Shown one piece after another: positions 17,039 through 26,128 of a stretch of DNA of 64,000 nt. Position numbers and translations under genes: made by a program. The number at the start of each line of letters is the position of its first letter. The first letter of the stretch is position 1. Below the pieces are notes generated by a model, which saw only the letters and a list, made by a program, of their open reading frames with translations, searched no databases and was not told where the DNA came from. Origin of the DNA: Pseudomonadota bacterium (GTDB taxonomy: Bacteria > Pseudomonadota > Alphaproteobacteria > Dongiales > Dongiaceae); NCBI GenBank assembly GCA_021792365.1, contig JAJYUT010000001.1:992001-1056000 (forward strand), given 5' to 3'.

Positions 17039-19081
17039 CTACTTGTTGTTTCCGCGCAGCGGCGGCAGGCCGGCTTTTTCGCGCAATTTGTCGATCGATG
17101 ATTTCTCCGCCTTCGCGGGCTTGGGCTTAGGCTTGGCCTTGCTTTCGGTTCCGCCTGTGGAACCGGCGCCGGTCAGCAGCTCGGTGAGCCAGGAGGTGTC
17201 GGACTGGCCTTGCGCGGCCACATCGGTGGCGGCCGCGATGACGTCGCCACCCGGCCGCTGCACGTCGGCGATCGGCGTGCCGGCCAGGGCGGGCGCCATG
17301 AAATCATGCCAGATCGTGACCGGGAGCGTGCCGCCGGTCACCTTGTCCATCGGCGCGTTGTCATCGTTGCCGACCCACACGCCCGTCGCCAGGTCGCCGG
17401 TCAGGCCGATGAACCAGGCGTCGCGGAAGTTCTGGCTGGTCCCGGTCTTGCCATAGACCGGCCGGTCCAGCTTCGCCTTGCGCGCGGTTCCGCTCTCGAC
17501 CGTCGCCGCCATCACATCCAGCATCTTGCGGACGGAGGCCGCGCTGGCGACGGGGCCGGGGCCGGAGCCCTGCCGCTGGTACAGCACGGCGCCGTCGCGC
17601 GCCATGATGCGTTCGATGCCGAAGGGCCACACGCCGTTGCCCAGGTTGGCGAAGGCCGCATAGGCGCCGGTCATCTCCAGCAAGGTGGTCTCGCTGACGC
17701 CCAGGGCGATGGCCGCAGTGTCGTCCATCGGCTCGGTGATGCCGAGGCGGTGGGCGGTATCGATCACCTTGCGGCGGCCGACGCGCTCCGACAATTGCAC
17801 CGCCACCGAGTTCAGCGAGCGCGCGAAGGCGTCGCGCAGCGTCACCTCGCCATAGTACTTGTCATTGTAGTTGCCGGGCGACCACTTGCCGATGCGGATG
17901 GGGCCGTCGACGAAGTGGTTGCCGGGCACATAGCCGTTCTCGAACGCGGTCAGGAAAACGAAAGTCTTGAAGGCGGAGCCGGGCTGCCGCAGCGCCTGGG
18001 TCGCGCGGTTGAACTGGCTGCTGCGGTAGTCGGTGCCGCCCACCATGGCGACCACGGCGCCATCGGGCCGCATCGCGACCAGCGCGGCCTGGCTTGCCTT
18101 CATGCTCGCGCCATGCTCGGCCAGCACGCGCACCAGGGTCCGCTCCGCTTCGCGCTGGAGCGCGGTGTCGAGCGTGGTCTGCACCACCACGTCCTGGTCG
18201 GCATAGCCGACATAAGAGGAGACCTGGTCAATGACCCAATCGGCGAAATGCTGGCCGATCTGTTTGCTTCCCTGCGCGATCATCGACGGCGCGGCGGATT
18301 CAGAGATCGCATTCGCCTCCGCTTCGGTCAGCGCCCCGGCCGCCACCATGTTGCGGATGACAAGCTCGGCCCGTGACTTGGCGAGCGCCTTGTCGTTGAA
18401 GGGATTGAAGCGCGACGGCGCCTTCAGCAGGCCCGCCAACATCGCCGCCTGGTAGATCGTGACGTCCCGGGCGGAGCGTCCGAAATACTTCTTGGCCGCC
18501 GCATCGACGCCATAGGTGCCGGCGCCGAAATAGACCCGGTTGAGATACAGCTCCAGGATCTCGTCCTTGGTGAAGGTGCGCTCGAGCCAGAACGCCAGCA
18601 GCATCTCCTGCCCTTTGCGGTGCAGGCTGCGCTCCGGCGTCAGGAACAGGTTCTTCGCCACCTGCTGGGTGATCGTGCTGCCGCCCTGCACCATATCGCC
18701 CGCGTGCAGGTTGACGTAGAGCGCCCGTGCAATGCCGCGCGGATCGATGCCGATGTGATCGTAGAAGCGCCGGTCCTCGGTCGCCAGGACGGCTGCGGGC
18801 AGATAAGGCGGCAGGTCGCGGAGGCGCACAGACTCGCCATAGAGGTCGCCATAGCTCGCAATCAGCGAGCCATCCGCCGCGAGCAGGGAGACGCTGGGCT
18901 GGCGCCTCAGTTCATTGAGCCGCTCCGGCCCCGGCAGGTCGTAGGCGCACCAGGCCAGGAACAACAGCGCGAAGAAGCCGGTCCAGATCGCGCCAACCGT
19001 GCTCCACCTGGCAAGGAACCATAGGCTCGCCCGCCGCCAGGAGCGGCGCGGCGCTGATGCATGCGACTCGGATTCGGCCAT
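17039..19081 (-). CDS. Class A penicillin-binding protein (PBP1A-type)
   Basis: A 680-residue bifunctional peptidoglycan synthase anchored in the inner membrane by one segment (about 29-46). The GT51 glycosyltransferase domain has the catalytic Glu102 in EDRRFYDH and the QGGSTITQQVAKNLF motif (from 132). The transpeptidase has S369-A-F-K372, S422-L-N424 and K545-T-G. The C-terminus is Lys/Pro-rich and probably disordered. It converges on the M16 pair with about 30 bp between the stops. Its product builds the cell wall; it is not obviously co-transcribed with a partner. Confidence 0.94.
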   Translation of the reverse strand: MAESESHASAPRRSWRRASLWFLARWSTVGAIWTGFFALLFLAWCAYDLPGPERLNELRRQPSVSLLAADGSLIASYGDLYGESVRLRDLPPYLPAAVLATEDRRFYDHIGIDPRGIARALYVNLHAGDMVQGGSTITQQVAKNLFLTPERSLHRKGQEMLLAFWLERTFTKDEILELYLNRVYFGAGTYGVDAAAKKYFGRSARDVTIYQAAMLAGLLKAPSRFNPFNDKALAKSRAELVIRNMVAAGALTEAEANAISESAAPSMIAQGSKQIGQHFADWVIDQVSSYVGYADQDVVVQTTLDTALQREAERTLVRVLAEHGASMKASQAALVAMRPDGAVVAMVGGTDYRSSQFNRATQALRQPGSAFKTFVFLTAFENGYVPGNHFVDGPIRIGKWSPGNYNDKYYGEVTLRDAFARSLNSVAVQLSERVGRRKVIDTAHRLGITEPMDDTAAIALGVSETTLLEMTGAYAAFANLGNGVWPFGIERIMARDGAVLYQRQGSGPGPVASAASVRKMLDVMAATVESGTARKAKLDRPVYGKTGTSQNFRDAWFIGLTGDLATGVWVGNDDNAPMDKVTGGTLPVTIWHDFMAPALAGTPIADVQRPGGDVIAAATDVAAQGQSDTSWLTELLTGAGSTGGTESKAKPKPKPAKAEKSSIDKLREKAGLPPLRGNNK

Positions 19082-19226
19082 GGCTCGTGTTTAGCAGATC
19101 GAAAGGACCGCCCATAGTAATCAGACCGTGACCGGGATAGTCGCGGGACATGGCCGTTTTGTGGCGCGGATTGGGCGTCTACCGGCGGATTCGCCGCCCT
19201 ACGCGGCTTGATGTGGCGAATGGAGG

Positions 19227-20402
19227 TTAACGGCCGGCTTTGTCGGCCCAGTTGCGCCCGCGGAGCGAGCTAGGGCCCGCGGATGAGCCCGCGGCACGCT
19301 CCTCTTCGATCTCGATGAGGGCCTCGGTCACGATTTGCTCCAGCGACCAGTCGGGATCGAAGTTCTGCAGCCGGTTGCGCAGGATCGGCATCGCCAGATC
19401 CAGCCAGCCCGGAGGCGCCTTGCCGTCGCGGGTCGCCGGGAAGTTACGGGCGGCATAGGCGAGGTCGACGAACAGCGGACGATAGACGGGGTCCAGCCCG
19501 CAATGCTCGAACAGCTCGGCCTGGCCGCGGCCGCCTTCGTCCGCCATCAGCCGGCGGACATTGCTGATCGGCACGTTGGCCTTGATCGACAGGGCCTGCA
19601 GCAGGAAGCCGAACTGGCCTATGGCGATCGCGCGCATGATCAGGGTCGGCCCGAGCAGTCGGTTGTCATCGAGACGCTGGGCGAAGGCGCGCAACTCCTC
19701 CGCCGGCTCGCCGGCAATGCTCTGCAGCAGGAAGTGCTCGCGCGAATGATGCAGGATCATCGCGACACGGTGCGCCGGCACCGCATAGCGGCCGATCAGG
19801 CGCTCCAGCGTGCGGCCGGTGACTAGGCTCGCCATGCGCTCGACGATGGCGAGCGGCAGGGCCGGGCGGTTGCTGACGGCCTCGGCGATGCGCGCATGGT
19901 CGCCGAACCGGTCCAGGATGTGATGCAGGCCGCCGGCGGAGATGCGCGCATTGTTGTTGGCGGCAACCCGCACCACGACGATCTCGTCATCGGTGCGGAT
20001 CAGCGCGTCGGTGACCGTGACGTTGAGGACGGGACGCATCGCGACGGCCCGCGCGTGATCCACCGAGCAGTGCTGGATCACCTGCACCAGATCCTCGTCG
20101 GTCAGGACAGTCGAATGCACCAGGATCGGCGTCGCGACATCGAGCACGTCCTCCGCCAACTGACGCGCAAGGCCGTGATCCAGATGCGGCGTCGATTTCA
20201 GCGCTTCGGAAAGACGGCGACGGAACTCGAGTTCGGCTTCGGGCAGCACGGCCTGCACGATCGCCAGCGCGATCTGGCGCTCGGCCTGGGTCAGCGGCTC
20301 CGCGCTGTAGAGTTCCGCGACGCGCAGCATCGCATCCTGGCGGTTGGCCGGATTGGGATCCGCCGCCAGAAGCTCCACATCGCGCTGCGATAGCCGAGCC
20401 AC
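19227..20402 (-). CDS. DUF2336 protein
   Basis: A 391-residue cytoplasmic protein of the DUF2336 family, restricted largely to alphaproteobacteria. The N-terminal half is built from helical repeats with the typical VATPILVHSTVLTDEDLV and VRVAANNNARIS segments. The family is often linked by context to signalling or cell-cycle control, but no biochemical role is established that I can name. The region upstream of its start (20403 onward) is A/T-rich with a perfect palindrome at 20521-20538. It stands alone on this strand. Confidence 0.85.
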   Translation of the reverse strand: MARLSQRDVELLAADPNPANRQDAMLRVAELYSAEPLTQAERQIALAIVQAVLPEAELEFRRRLSEALKSTPHLDHGLARQLAEDVLDVATPILVHSTVLTDEDLVQVIQHCSVDHARAVAMRPVLNVTVTDALIRTDDEIVVVRVAANNNARISAGGLHHILDRFGDHARIAEAVSNRPALPLAIVERMASLVTGRTLERLIGRYAVPAHRVAMILHHSREHFLLQSIAGEPAEELRAFAQRLDDNRLLGPTLIMRAIAIGQFGFLLQALSIKANVPISNVRRLMADEGGRGQAELFEHCGLDPVYRPLFVDLAYAARNFPATRDGKAPPGWLDLAMPILRNRLQNFDPDWSLEQIVTEALIEIEEERAAGSSAGPSSLRGRNWADKAGR

Positions 20403-20754
20403 TTTATCGTCCGTCCTTATTCATTCGACGCGTCCGCAATACGATAGGCGTCAAATCTTTCAATTACAATAATAAGATACGTTTACATTAGCAGACGGAA
20501 GTAAAGGAAATCTTAACCATCCAATTCGTTCGAATTGGTCTCACATTTGATGTGAATTGCCGCAATGCAACATGGGCGAATCTGGCGCCTCTCGAGGGGT
20601 GTTTAGACACCGCCGCGGCCCGCCCCTATGCCGCACCTAGGTCCATCGCCGACTTTAACCCTAGTCTTGCCTAAGCCCCAATCTTATCTATGATGCCCGC
20701 CGCTTTTCGGCCGACCGGTCCTTCCAGAGGGAGGGTCCAGAGAAACGGCCCGAG
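20403..20754. other. A/T-rich regulatory gap before DUF2336 gene and tRNA-Leu
   Basis: About 350 bases with no open frame. The part 20403-20580 is clearly A/T-rich for this genome and should hold the promoter of the DUF2336 gene. It contains a perfect palindrome (20521-20538). The part next to the tRNA (20600-20754) is GC-rich again and should carry the tRNA promoter. Confidence 0.5.
20521..20538. promoter_or_regulatory. Perfect palindrome, possible operator
   Basis: CCAATTCG (20521-20528) and CGAATTGG (20531-20538) are perfect 8-bp arms around TT. It lies about 120 bp before the DUF2336 start in an A/T-rich gap, the position of a dimeric-regulator site. The regulator is unknown. Confidence 0.5.
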
Positions 20755-20841
20755 GCCCCTGTGGCGGAATTGGTAGACGCGCCTGACTCAAAATCAGGTG
20801 GATTCACATCCGTGCTGGTTCGAGTCCGGCCAGGGGCACCA
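20755..20841 (+). tRNA. tRNA-Leu (anticodon CAA)
   Basis: An 87-nt class II tRNA. Acceptor arms GCCCCTG and CAGGGGC pair, the anticodon stem CCTGA/TCAGG encloses the loop CTCAAAA with anticodon CAA (reads UUG), and the T-loop GGTTCGAGTCC is present. The long variable arm is typical of tRNA-Leu. The 3' ACCA is encoded (20838-20841). Confidence 0.95.
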
Positions 20842-21019
20842 AAGGCACCAAAGCAGGGGCACCAGCGCTCCAGCGCCAGATGAGGTGCCACTCCGAAATC
20901 CGCAGACAACCTAGGCTCGATATCATTGAGACTGCCTCTCTACTGGAAGTCCGTTGCGGAACTAGGACGTATTTCATTCTATTATGCGTGGAGTTGAGCA
21001 GAACGCCGGGCGAGCGAGC

Positions 21020-21679
21020 ATGACTGCAGAAATCCTGATCGCCGACGACCATGCCCTTTTTCGCAAGGGCTTCGGCCTGCTGCTGCGGGACACCCTGCCG
21101 GGAATAAGCATCAAGGAGGTCGCGGGGTTCGACGCGGCGCTGGACCTGCTGGCTGGCAGTCCACAGGTGACCGGCGCTTTCTTCGACCTCATGATGCCCG
21201 GCATGGCCGGGCCGGACAGCATCCGCGCCGTGCGTGAAGCCTATCCCGGGCTGCATTTCGCGGCGGTCACCGGGCTCGAGGACCGAGCCCTGGCCTTGCA
21301 GGTGATCGCTGCGGGGGCCAACGGCTATATTCTCAAGTCCTCGGCGGAGGATGAAATCGTGCGAGCGGTCAAAAGGGTCATGGCCGGCGAGACCTATCTC
21401 CCCAGCGTCCTGCCGCCGGTGGTGGATTCCAAGTCGGCCTGGGCCCCGCCCGAAATCGCACTGAAGTCGGAAAAGATCGCCGACCTGCCGCTGACCCACC
21501 GCCAGCGCGACGTGATCAGCCAACTCGCCAACGGCCTTTCGAACAAAGAGATCGCGCGCCAGCTCGGCCTGGCGGAAGGGACCGTGAAGGTGCACCTCGC
21601 CGCGATCTTCCGCGTGCTGGCTGCTCGCAACCGCACCGATGCGGTGCTGAAAGCGGCGAAGCTCGTCACCCATCATTAG
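21020..21679 (+). CDS. NarL/FixJ-type response regulator
   Basis: A 219-residue two-component response regulator. The receiver domain has the acidic pair at Asp9/Asp10, the phospho-acceptor Asp56 and Lys106. The C-terminal LuxR-type helix-turn-helix contains LTHRQRDVISQLANGLSNKE and GTVKVHLAAIF. ATG 21020 puts the receiver at the N-terminus. The nearby convergent histidine kinase (22077-24446) lacks a receiver and is the likely partner. Target genes are not evident. Confidence 0.92.
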   Translation: MTAEILIADDHALFRKGFGLLLRDTLPGISIKEVAGFDAALDLLAGSPQVTGAFFDLMMPGMAGPDSIRAVREAYPGLHFAAVTGLEDRALALQVIAAGANGYILKSSAEDEIVRAVKRVMAGETYLPSVLPPVVDSKSAWAPPEIALKSEKIADLPLTHRQRDVISQLANGLSNKEIARQLGLAEGTVKVHLAAIFRVLAARNRTDAVLKAAKLVTHH

Positions 21680-21687
21680 TGCCGTCG

Positions 21688-22072
21688 ATGGGCAGCCCGG
21701 TCGGGTTCGAGGAGACGATTCCCATCCTGCGCGTCTTCTCGGTCGAGAAGGCGAAGGAGTTCTACCTAGGCTTCCTCGGCTTCGCGCTCGATTGGGAGCA
21801 TCGCTTCGGCGACGACTTCCCGCTCTACATGCAGGTCTCGCGCGGGCATCTTCGCCTGCATTTGAGCGAGCATCACGGCGATGCCTGCCCGGGCTCCACG
21901 ATCTTCGTACGTATGCACGGCATCGAGGCGCTGCAGCGCGAAACTGGCCACCAGGAACTACCGCTATCTGAGGCCCGGAATCGAGCGGGCGCCGTGGAAT
22001 GCGCGCGTGATGGAGGTCACCGATCCGTTCGGCAACCGCATCCGCTTCAGCGAATACCATACACCCGCCTGA
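21688..22072 (+). pseudogene. Frameshifted glyoxalase/bleomycin-resistance-like (VOC) gene
   Basis: A VOC-superfamily protein split by one extra base. The first part reads EETIPILRVFSVEKAKEFYL through HGIEALQRE. An AAA run at 21941-21943 then throws the frame. Removing one A restores LATRNYRYLRPGIE and the family-typical ending VMEVTDPFGNRIRFSE. Both halves join into one domain of about 127 residues. It is either a real recent pseudogene or a sequencing error. GTG 21679, sharing its first base with the end of the upstream regulator's stop codon, is an alternative start. Confidence 0.8.
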
Positions 22073-22076
22073 ACTC

Positions 22077-24446
22077 TCACCTGCTGAGCGGCACGTCGAT
22101 CCAGAACTGCGATCCCTTGCCGAGGATCGAGCGCACGCCGATCCGCCAGCCGGCGTTTTCGGCCAGCCTGCGCGCGATCGCGAGCCCAAGGCCGAGCCCG
22201 CCGGCCTCCCGCCCGGAATCGAGCTGAGCGTAAGCCTCGAAAACCGCGTCCAACTGGTCAGCGGGAATGCCGGGGCCGGTATCGGCCACCACCAGGCGCA
22301 GCACCGCGCCGCGCCGCCGTGCGCCGAGCAGGACCTTGCCCTGCGGCGCGAACCGCATCGCGTTGTCAAGGAACTGCCGCAGGATGCGCCGCAGCAGCGC
22401 GGGATCGCAGGCGATGGTCGCGCTTGATGAAACCCGGCGGAGCGCGATCCTGTGCCGGGCCGCCTCGACGTCGAATTCCTCCGCCGCGGCGGTCAGGATG
22501 TCGCCGGCCTGTACGTCAACGATGGCAACGTCCATCGGGCCGCTGTCCAGGCGCGCCCATTCGGCCATGTTCTCGAAGCTCGCCTGGAGGGACCGCACGA
22601 TGCTGGACAGATCCTCGACCAGGCCGCGCGACTCTGGGTCCGTGACCCGGCGCTCCAGGGCGCCCGTCATCAGGCTCAGGGCATGCAGCGGCTGGCGCAG
22701 GTCGTGGGTGATCCTGGACAGGAAACCGGCGCTCCCGGGATCGGATTGCAGCGCGGGGCCGGCCGCCGCCTGCACGGACGGCTGCGCGGAGAGGTCGCGC
22801 ACCATGCCGGCGAAGATGCGCTTTCCGTTGCGCCAGGCCTCGCTGATGGTGACCTCGGCCGGGAACGTGCTGCCATCCTTGCGGCGGGCGGTGACCTGAC
22901 GATTGGTTCCGATCGTGCGTGCCACACCGGTCTCGCGATCGCGCTGCGGATGGCCCTCGCGCCGGCTGTCGTCCGGTTCGGACATCAGCGTCTGGAGGTT
23001 GCGGCCGATGACCTCCGCGGCCGAATAGCCGAACACCGCTTCCGCCGCGCGGCTGAAGCCGGTGATCGTCCCGTCCTCGTCGCTGGTGATGATCGGGTCC
23101 GCGATCGCATCAAGGATCGCGGCGAGCTTCGCCTGCTGTTCATTGCGGCTGGCCTCCAGCCGGCGGCGATCCGTCACGTCCTCCATCACGGTGATGGTCC
23201 CGGTGATCGCGCCGTCGGGATCGCGCTGCGGGCCCGCGCGGACCACCAGCTCGCGGACCGCGCCATCCTTGTCGCGCCGCTGCGCCGGCTGGTTCTCGAT
23301 CTCGTTGCCGGCGAGCACGCGCTGGCGCAGGGAGGCCTCCTTCTCTGAATCCTCCGGTGTGGCGAAGGGGGCCGCCGCGCCTTCGACCTCGCGCCGGCGC
23401 CAGCCGAAGATCCGCTCCGCCCCGCGGCTCCACAATGTGATATTGCCGTCCCGCGCGGCGGTGACGACCGCGAGCGGCAGCGAATCCACGAGGGCACGGA
23501 GCGCGTGCATGCTCGTCCGCCGGGTCCGTTCGCCGGCCCGTTCCTCCTGGGTCAGCAGGCTGGCGAACAGGGCGGGGACGACGATCGCCAGCAGGAACGC
23601 CTGCCGCCCCGCGGCTGCGGTCAGGGCATCGCTCATCTGCCCGTAGGGGGCGGCAGGGGCGGCGCTCGCCATGACCGCCAACGCCAGCACGACGCAGAGC
23701 AGGGACGTGATGCGGAAGTCCAGGCGCAGGGCGGACCACAGCACCACCGGCACTCCGAGGAACAGAGGAAGGTCCTGCTGCGCCTCGCGCGCCACAGCGG
23801 CGATCACGACCACGAAGGCGAGCACGAGCATCCCGTCGCGCCAGCGGCGCGCCAGGAGGCCTGGATCGGGGTGCCCCGAATGGACGAGGGACAGGATGAA
23901 CGGCAGCAGGATTGCGGTGCCGATGCCGCTGGCGATCCACCAGGCGACAAAGGCCTGCATCGATGAAATGGACCCGTCTCCGGTCAGCGGCGCACCCGAC
24001 ATGATCGCGGCGCCGAGGATTGGCGAGGAGAGGGCGCTCCACAGCAGCAGGTGAGCCAAGGCGCCGGCGGTCTCGAGGCGCGGCGCGCCCGGCGCGTATC
24101 GCAACAGCAGAAAGCGCGCCAGCGCGACATGCAGGATGCTGGCCGCCGCGAGCAGTACCGCCGTCCCGTTGACTGCGCCACCGGCCGGGAGCGTGGCGAA
24201 CACAATCCCGATGGCGCCGGCCGCCAGCATGGCGCCCAAGGCGCGGCCCGACCGGTCCATCGCGAGATGGATCAGCAGCGCGTCGGGAAGCCACAGGAGC
24301 ATGCCGCCGGTGGGGGAGGCGAGCCACAGGCTGAGCCAGGCGAGCAGGAAGCAGCCAAATCCCGCCAGCAGGACGCGACCCCATTCCGGCACCGGCTCAC
24401 CTCCGTTTGGTTTTGCCTCCGCCACCATAACGCAAGCTGGCGCCAT
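22077..24446 (-). CDS. MASE1-PAS-PAS sensor histidine kinase
   Basis: A 789-residue membrane histidine kinase. The N-terminal 300 residues are a multi-pass, MASE1-like sensor region. Two PAS domains follow (VDSLPLAVVTAARDGNITLW and AILDAIADPIITSDEDGTIT), each ending in a PAC-type segment. The dimerisation domain carries the phospho-acceptor His581 in THDLRQPLHAL. The ATPase has FLDNAMRFAPQG, VVADTGPGIP and GGLGLGLAIARRL. There is no receiver. It converges on the response regulator gene with the broken VOC gene between, so the two form a plausible pair. Met7 (24428) is an alternative start. Confidence 0.92.
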   Translation of the reverse strand: MAPACVMVAEAKPNGGEPVPEWGRVLLAGFGCFLLAWLSLWLASPTGGMLLWLPDALLIHLAMDRSGRALGAMLAAGAIGIVFATLPAGGAVNGTAVLLAAASILHVALARFLLLRYAPGAPRLETAGALAHLLLWSALSSPILGAAIMSGAPLTGDGSISSMQAFVAWWIASGIGTAILLPFILSLVHSGHPDPGLLARRWRDGMLVLAFVVVIAAVAREAQQDLPLFLGVPVVLWSALRLDFRITSLLCVVLALAVMASAAPAAPYGQMSDALTAAAGRQAFLLAIVVPALFASLLTQEERAGERTRRTSMHALRALVDSLPLAVVTAARDGNITLWSRGAERIFGWRRREVEGAAAPFATPEDSEKEASLRQRVLAGNEIENQPAQRRDKDGAVRELVVRAGPQRDPDGAITGTITVMEDVTDRRRLEASRNEQQAKLAAILDAIADPIITSDEDGTITGFSRAAEAVFGYSAAEVIGRNLQTLMSEPDDSRREGHPQRDRETGVARTIGTNRQVTARRKDGSTFPAEVTISEAWRNGKRIFAGMVRDLSAQPSVQAAAGPALQSDPGSAGFLSRITHDLRQPLHALSLMTGALERRVTDPESRGLVEDLSSIVRSLQASFENMAEWARLDSGPMDVAIVDVQAGDILTAAAEEFDVEAARHRIALRRVSSSATIACDPALLRRILRQFLDNAMRFAPQGKVLLGARRRGAVLRLVVADTGPGIPADQLDAVFEAYAQLDSGREAGGLGLGLAIARRLAENAGWRIGVRSILGKGSQFWIDVPLSR

Positions 24447-24550
24447 GCCACGCGATGATCTCCGCCGCCATCGCTGCGGGAAGGCAGGGCGCGCTGCCGC
24501 TTCAGGGATCGAGCCGCCCGCCCGCCTAGTCTAGGCGCGGGCCTGGGGTG

Positions 24551-25021
24551 CTAGGGTCGGGGCGGCAGGTCGGCGTAGATGCAGGCCAGGACCGCGTCGA
24601 CGCTGGTGCCTTCGCTGGACAGCGGCAGGATCAGCTTGCGCTGGGGAACGACGCCGCGCCGGGTGAGTTCGACCTCGGTTTCGTAATAGGCTGGCAGGCC
24701 GGTATCGATCACCACGCGATACTGAGGAAGGACGCTGCTGCGCTCCCCCTCCGATGCCATGGCTTCGATGCCGGTCCCGGCGCGCGGCGTGCCGAACATG
24801 GCCGCGATCTCGGCGCCGAGCCAGCGGATGCGGAACGACAGCATGTCGCCGGGCACGTCGATGAACATGAGATGCTTCGACCAGCGCGCCATGTCCACAG
24901 GGTCGAGATCGTCCGGCCGCGGCATCCGCCGGCCGTTGAGCTTGCCTTGCCAGAAATGGAACAGCGCCAGCAGCCTGTGATCCCGGATCGCTGTCGGATG
25001 TTCGAGGTCGACCAGGGCCAT
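24551..25021 (-). CDS. PAS_5-family (DUF1457) protein
   Basis: A 156-residue single-domain protein of the alphaproteobacterial PAS_5 family, recognised by LLALFHFWQGKLNGRRMPRP, the DLDPVDMARWSKHLMFIDV segment and the FRIRWLGAEIAAMFG strand. These are free-standing PAS domains thought to be sensory, with no output domain. ATG 25021 is the start. A second member lies at 26872-27372, on the other side of the DapA/GntR pair. Confidence 0.8.
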   Translation of the reverse strand: MALVDLEHPTAIRDHRLLALFHFWQGKLNGRRMPRPDDLDPVDMARWSKHLMFIDVPGDMLSFRIRWLGAEIAAMFGTPRAGTGIEAMASEGERSSVLPQYRVVIDTGLPAYYETEVELTRRGVVPQRKLILPLSSEGTSVDAVLACIYADLPPRP

Positions 25022-25110
25022 TTCCGCTGCCGATGATTGCGACGATGGGGGGACGAGGGGCGAAGCGCCCTGTGCCGCTCCGCCCCCGGGACGTCAGGCG
25101 AACACGCCGG

Positions 25111-26037
25111 TCAGGCCACCGCGCTCCTGGGCCCGCTGCCGAGCTTCGGCCGGGTCGCCAGCGCCTTTTCGTAGAGCGCGATGATCTGCGCGCGCTCGTC
25201 GCCCGCCAGTTCCAGGCGCGGTGCGCGCACCTTCTCGCTGCCGAGACCCACCACCTGCTGGCCGAGCTTGATGTACTGCACCAGCTTGGTGGAGGTATCG
25301 AGGTGCAGCAGCGGCGTGAACCAGCGATAGATCGCCCGCGCCTCCGCGAAGCGGCCCGCCTGGCACAGGCTCCACAGCTCGACCGATTCCTCCGGGAACA
25401 CGTCAGTCAGGCCGCTGACCCAGCCTTCGATGCCGAGCGCGCAGCTCTCCAGCAGCAGGTCATCCACGCCGCAGAACAGGATGAAGCGGTCGCCGTGCAG
25501 GTTGTGCAAATCGGTGATGCGGCGCGGATCGTCGGAGCTTTCCTTGATGGCGACGATGGTCTTTTCGGATGCCAGCTCGCCGAACGTCTCAGGCTTCACG
25601 TCCACACCGTAAACCGGCGGGTTGTTGTAGATCATGATCGGCAGATCGCTGGCCCGCGCGACGGCGCGGAAGTGCTGCAGCGTCTCGCGGGTGTCCGACT
25701 TGTAGACCATGCCCGGCAGGGCCATCAGCCCGTCGATGCCGATCTTCGCCGCGTCCTTCGCGTATTGCGCGGCTTCGGCCGTGGTGAATTCGGCGACGCC
25801 GGACAGGACCGGAATGCGGCCGTTCACCACCTCCTTGGCGGCGCTGAGGACCTTGCGCTTCTCCTCGGGGCGCAGCGAGCAGTTCTCGCCCACCGTGCCC
25901 AGCATGATGAAGCCATGCACGCCGCCCTGGATCAGGCGCTCCATGAGCTTCTGGGTGGCCGGGATGTTCAGGCTCTCATCGGCATTGAATTGGGTCGTTA
26001 CGGCGGGGAAGACGCCGTTCCATTGGGGTCGCGCCAT
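25111..26037 (-). CDS. DapA-family (NAL superfamily) aldolase/dehydratase
   Basis: A 308-residue TIM-barrel enzyme that forms a Schiff base with a 2-oxo acid. The catalytic Lys165 lies in IVAIKESSDD and the proton-relay Tyr137 in MIYNNPP; GTVGEN is the substrate-carboxylate loop. Family members include DapA, N-acetylneuraminate lyase, 5-dehydro-4-deoxyglucarate dehydratase and hydroxyproline-pathway enzymes. Divergence from an FCD-type GntR regulator points to a catabolic inducible enzyme rather than lysine biosynthesis. ATG 26037 has GGAGA upstream. Confidence 0.85.
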   Translation of the reverse strand: MARPQWNGVFPAVTTQFNADESLNIPATQKLMERLIQGGVHGFIMLGTVGENCSLRPEEKRKVLSAAKEVVNGRIPVLSGVAEFTTAEAAQYAKDAAKIGIDGLMALPGMVYKSDTRETLQHFRAVARASDLPIMIYNNPPVYGVDVKPETFGELASEKTIVAIKESSDDPRRITDLHNLHGDRFILFCGVDDLLLESCALGIEGWVSGLTDVFPEESVELWSLCQAGRFAEARAIYRWFTPLLHLDTSTKLVQYIKLGQQVVGLGSEKVRAPRLELAGDERAQIIALYEKALATRPKLGSGPRSAVA

Positions 26038-26073
26038 TCTCTGGTCTCCACAAGCTGAAAGAAGCGGATGTAT

Positions 26074-26085
26074 ATTGTATCCAAT
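26074..26085. promoter_or_regulatory. Probable GntR operator
   Basis: ATTGTATCCAAT, an inverted repeat with one mismatch from ATTGTATACAAT, a type of site bound by FCD-class GntR regulators. It sits in the gap between the divergent DapA-family and GntR genes, placed to control both. Confidence 0.6.
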
Positions 26086-26128
26086 TCCATTCCGTGTCAA
26101 TATCGTTGCATGATAGAGGAAGGCCGGG

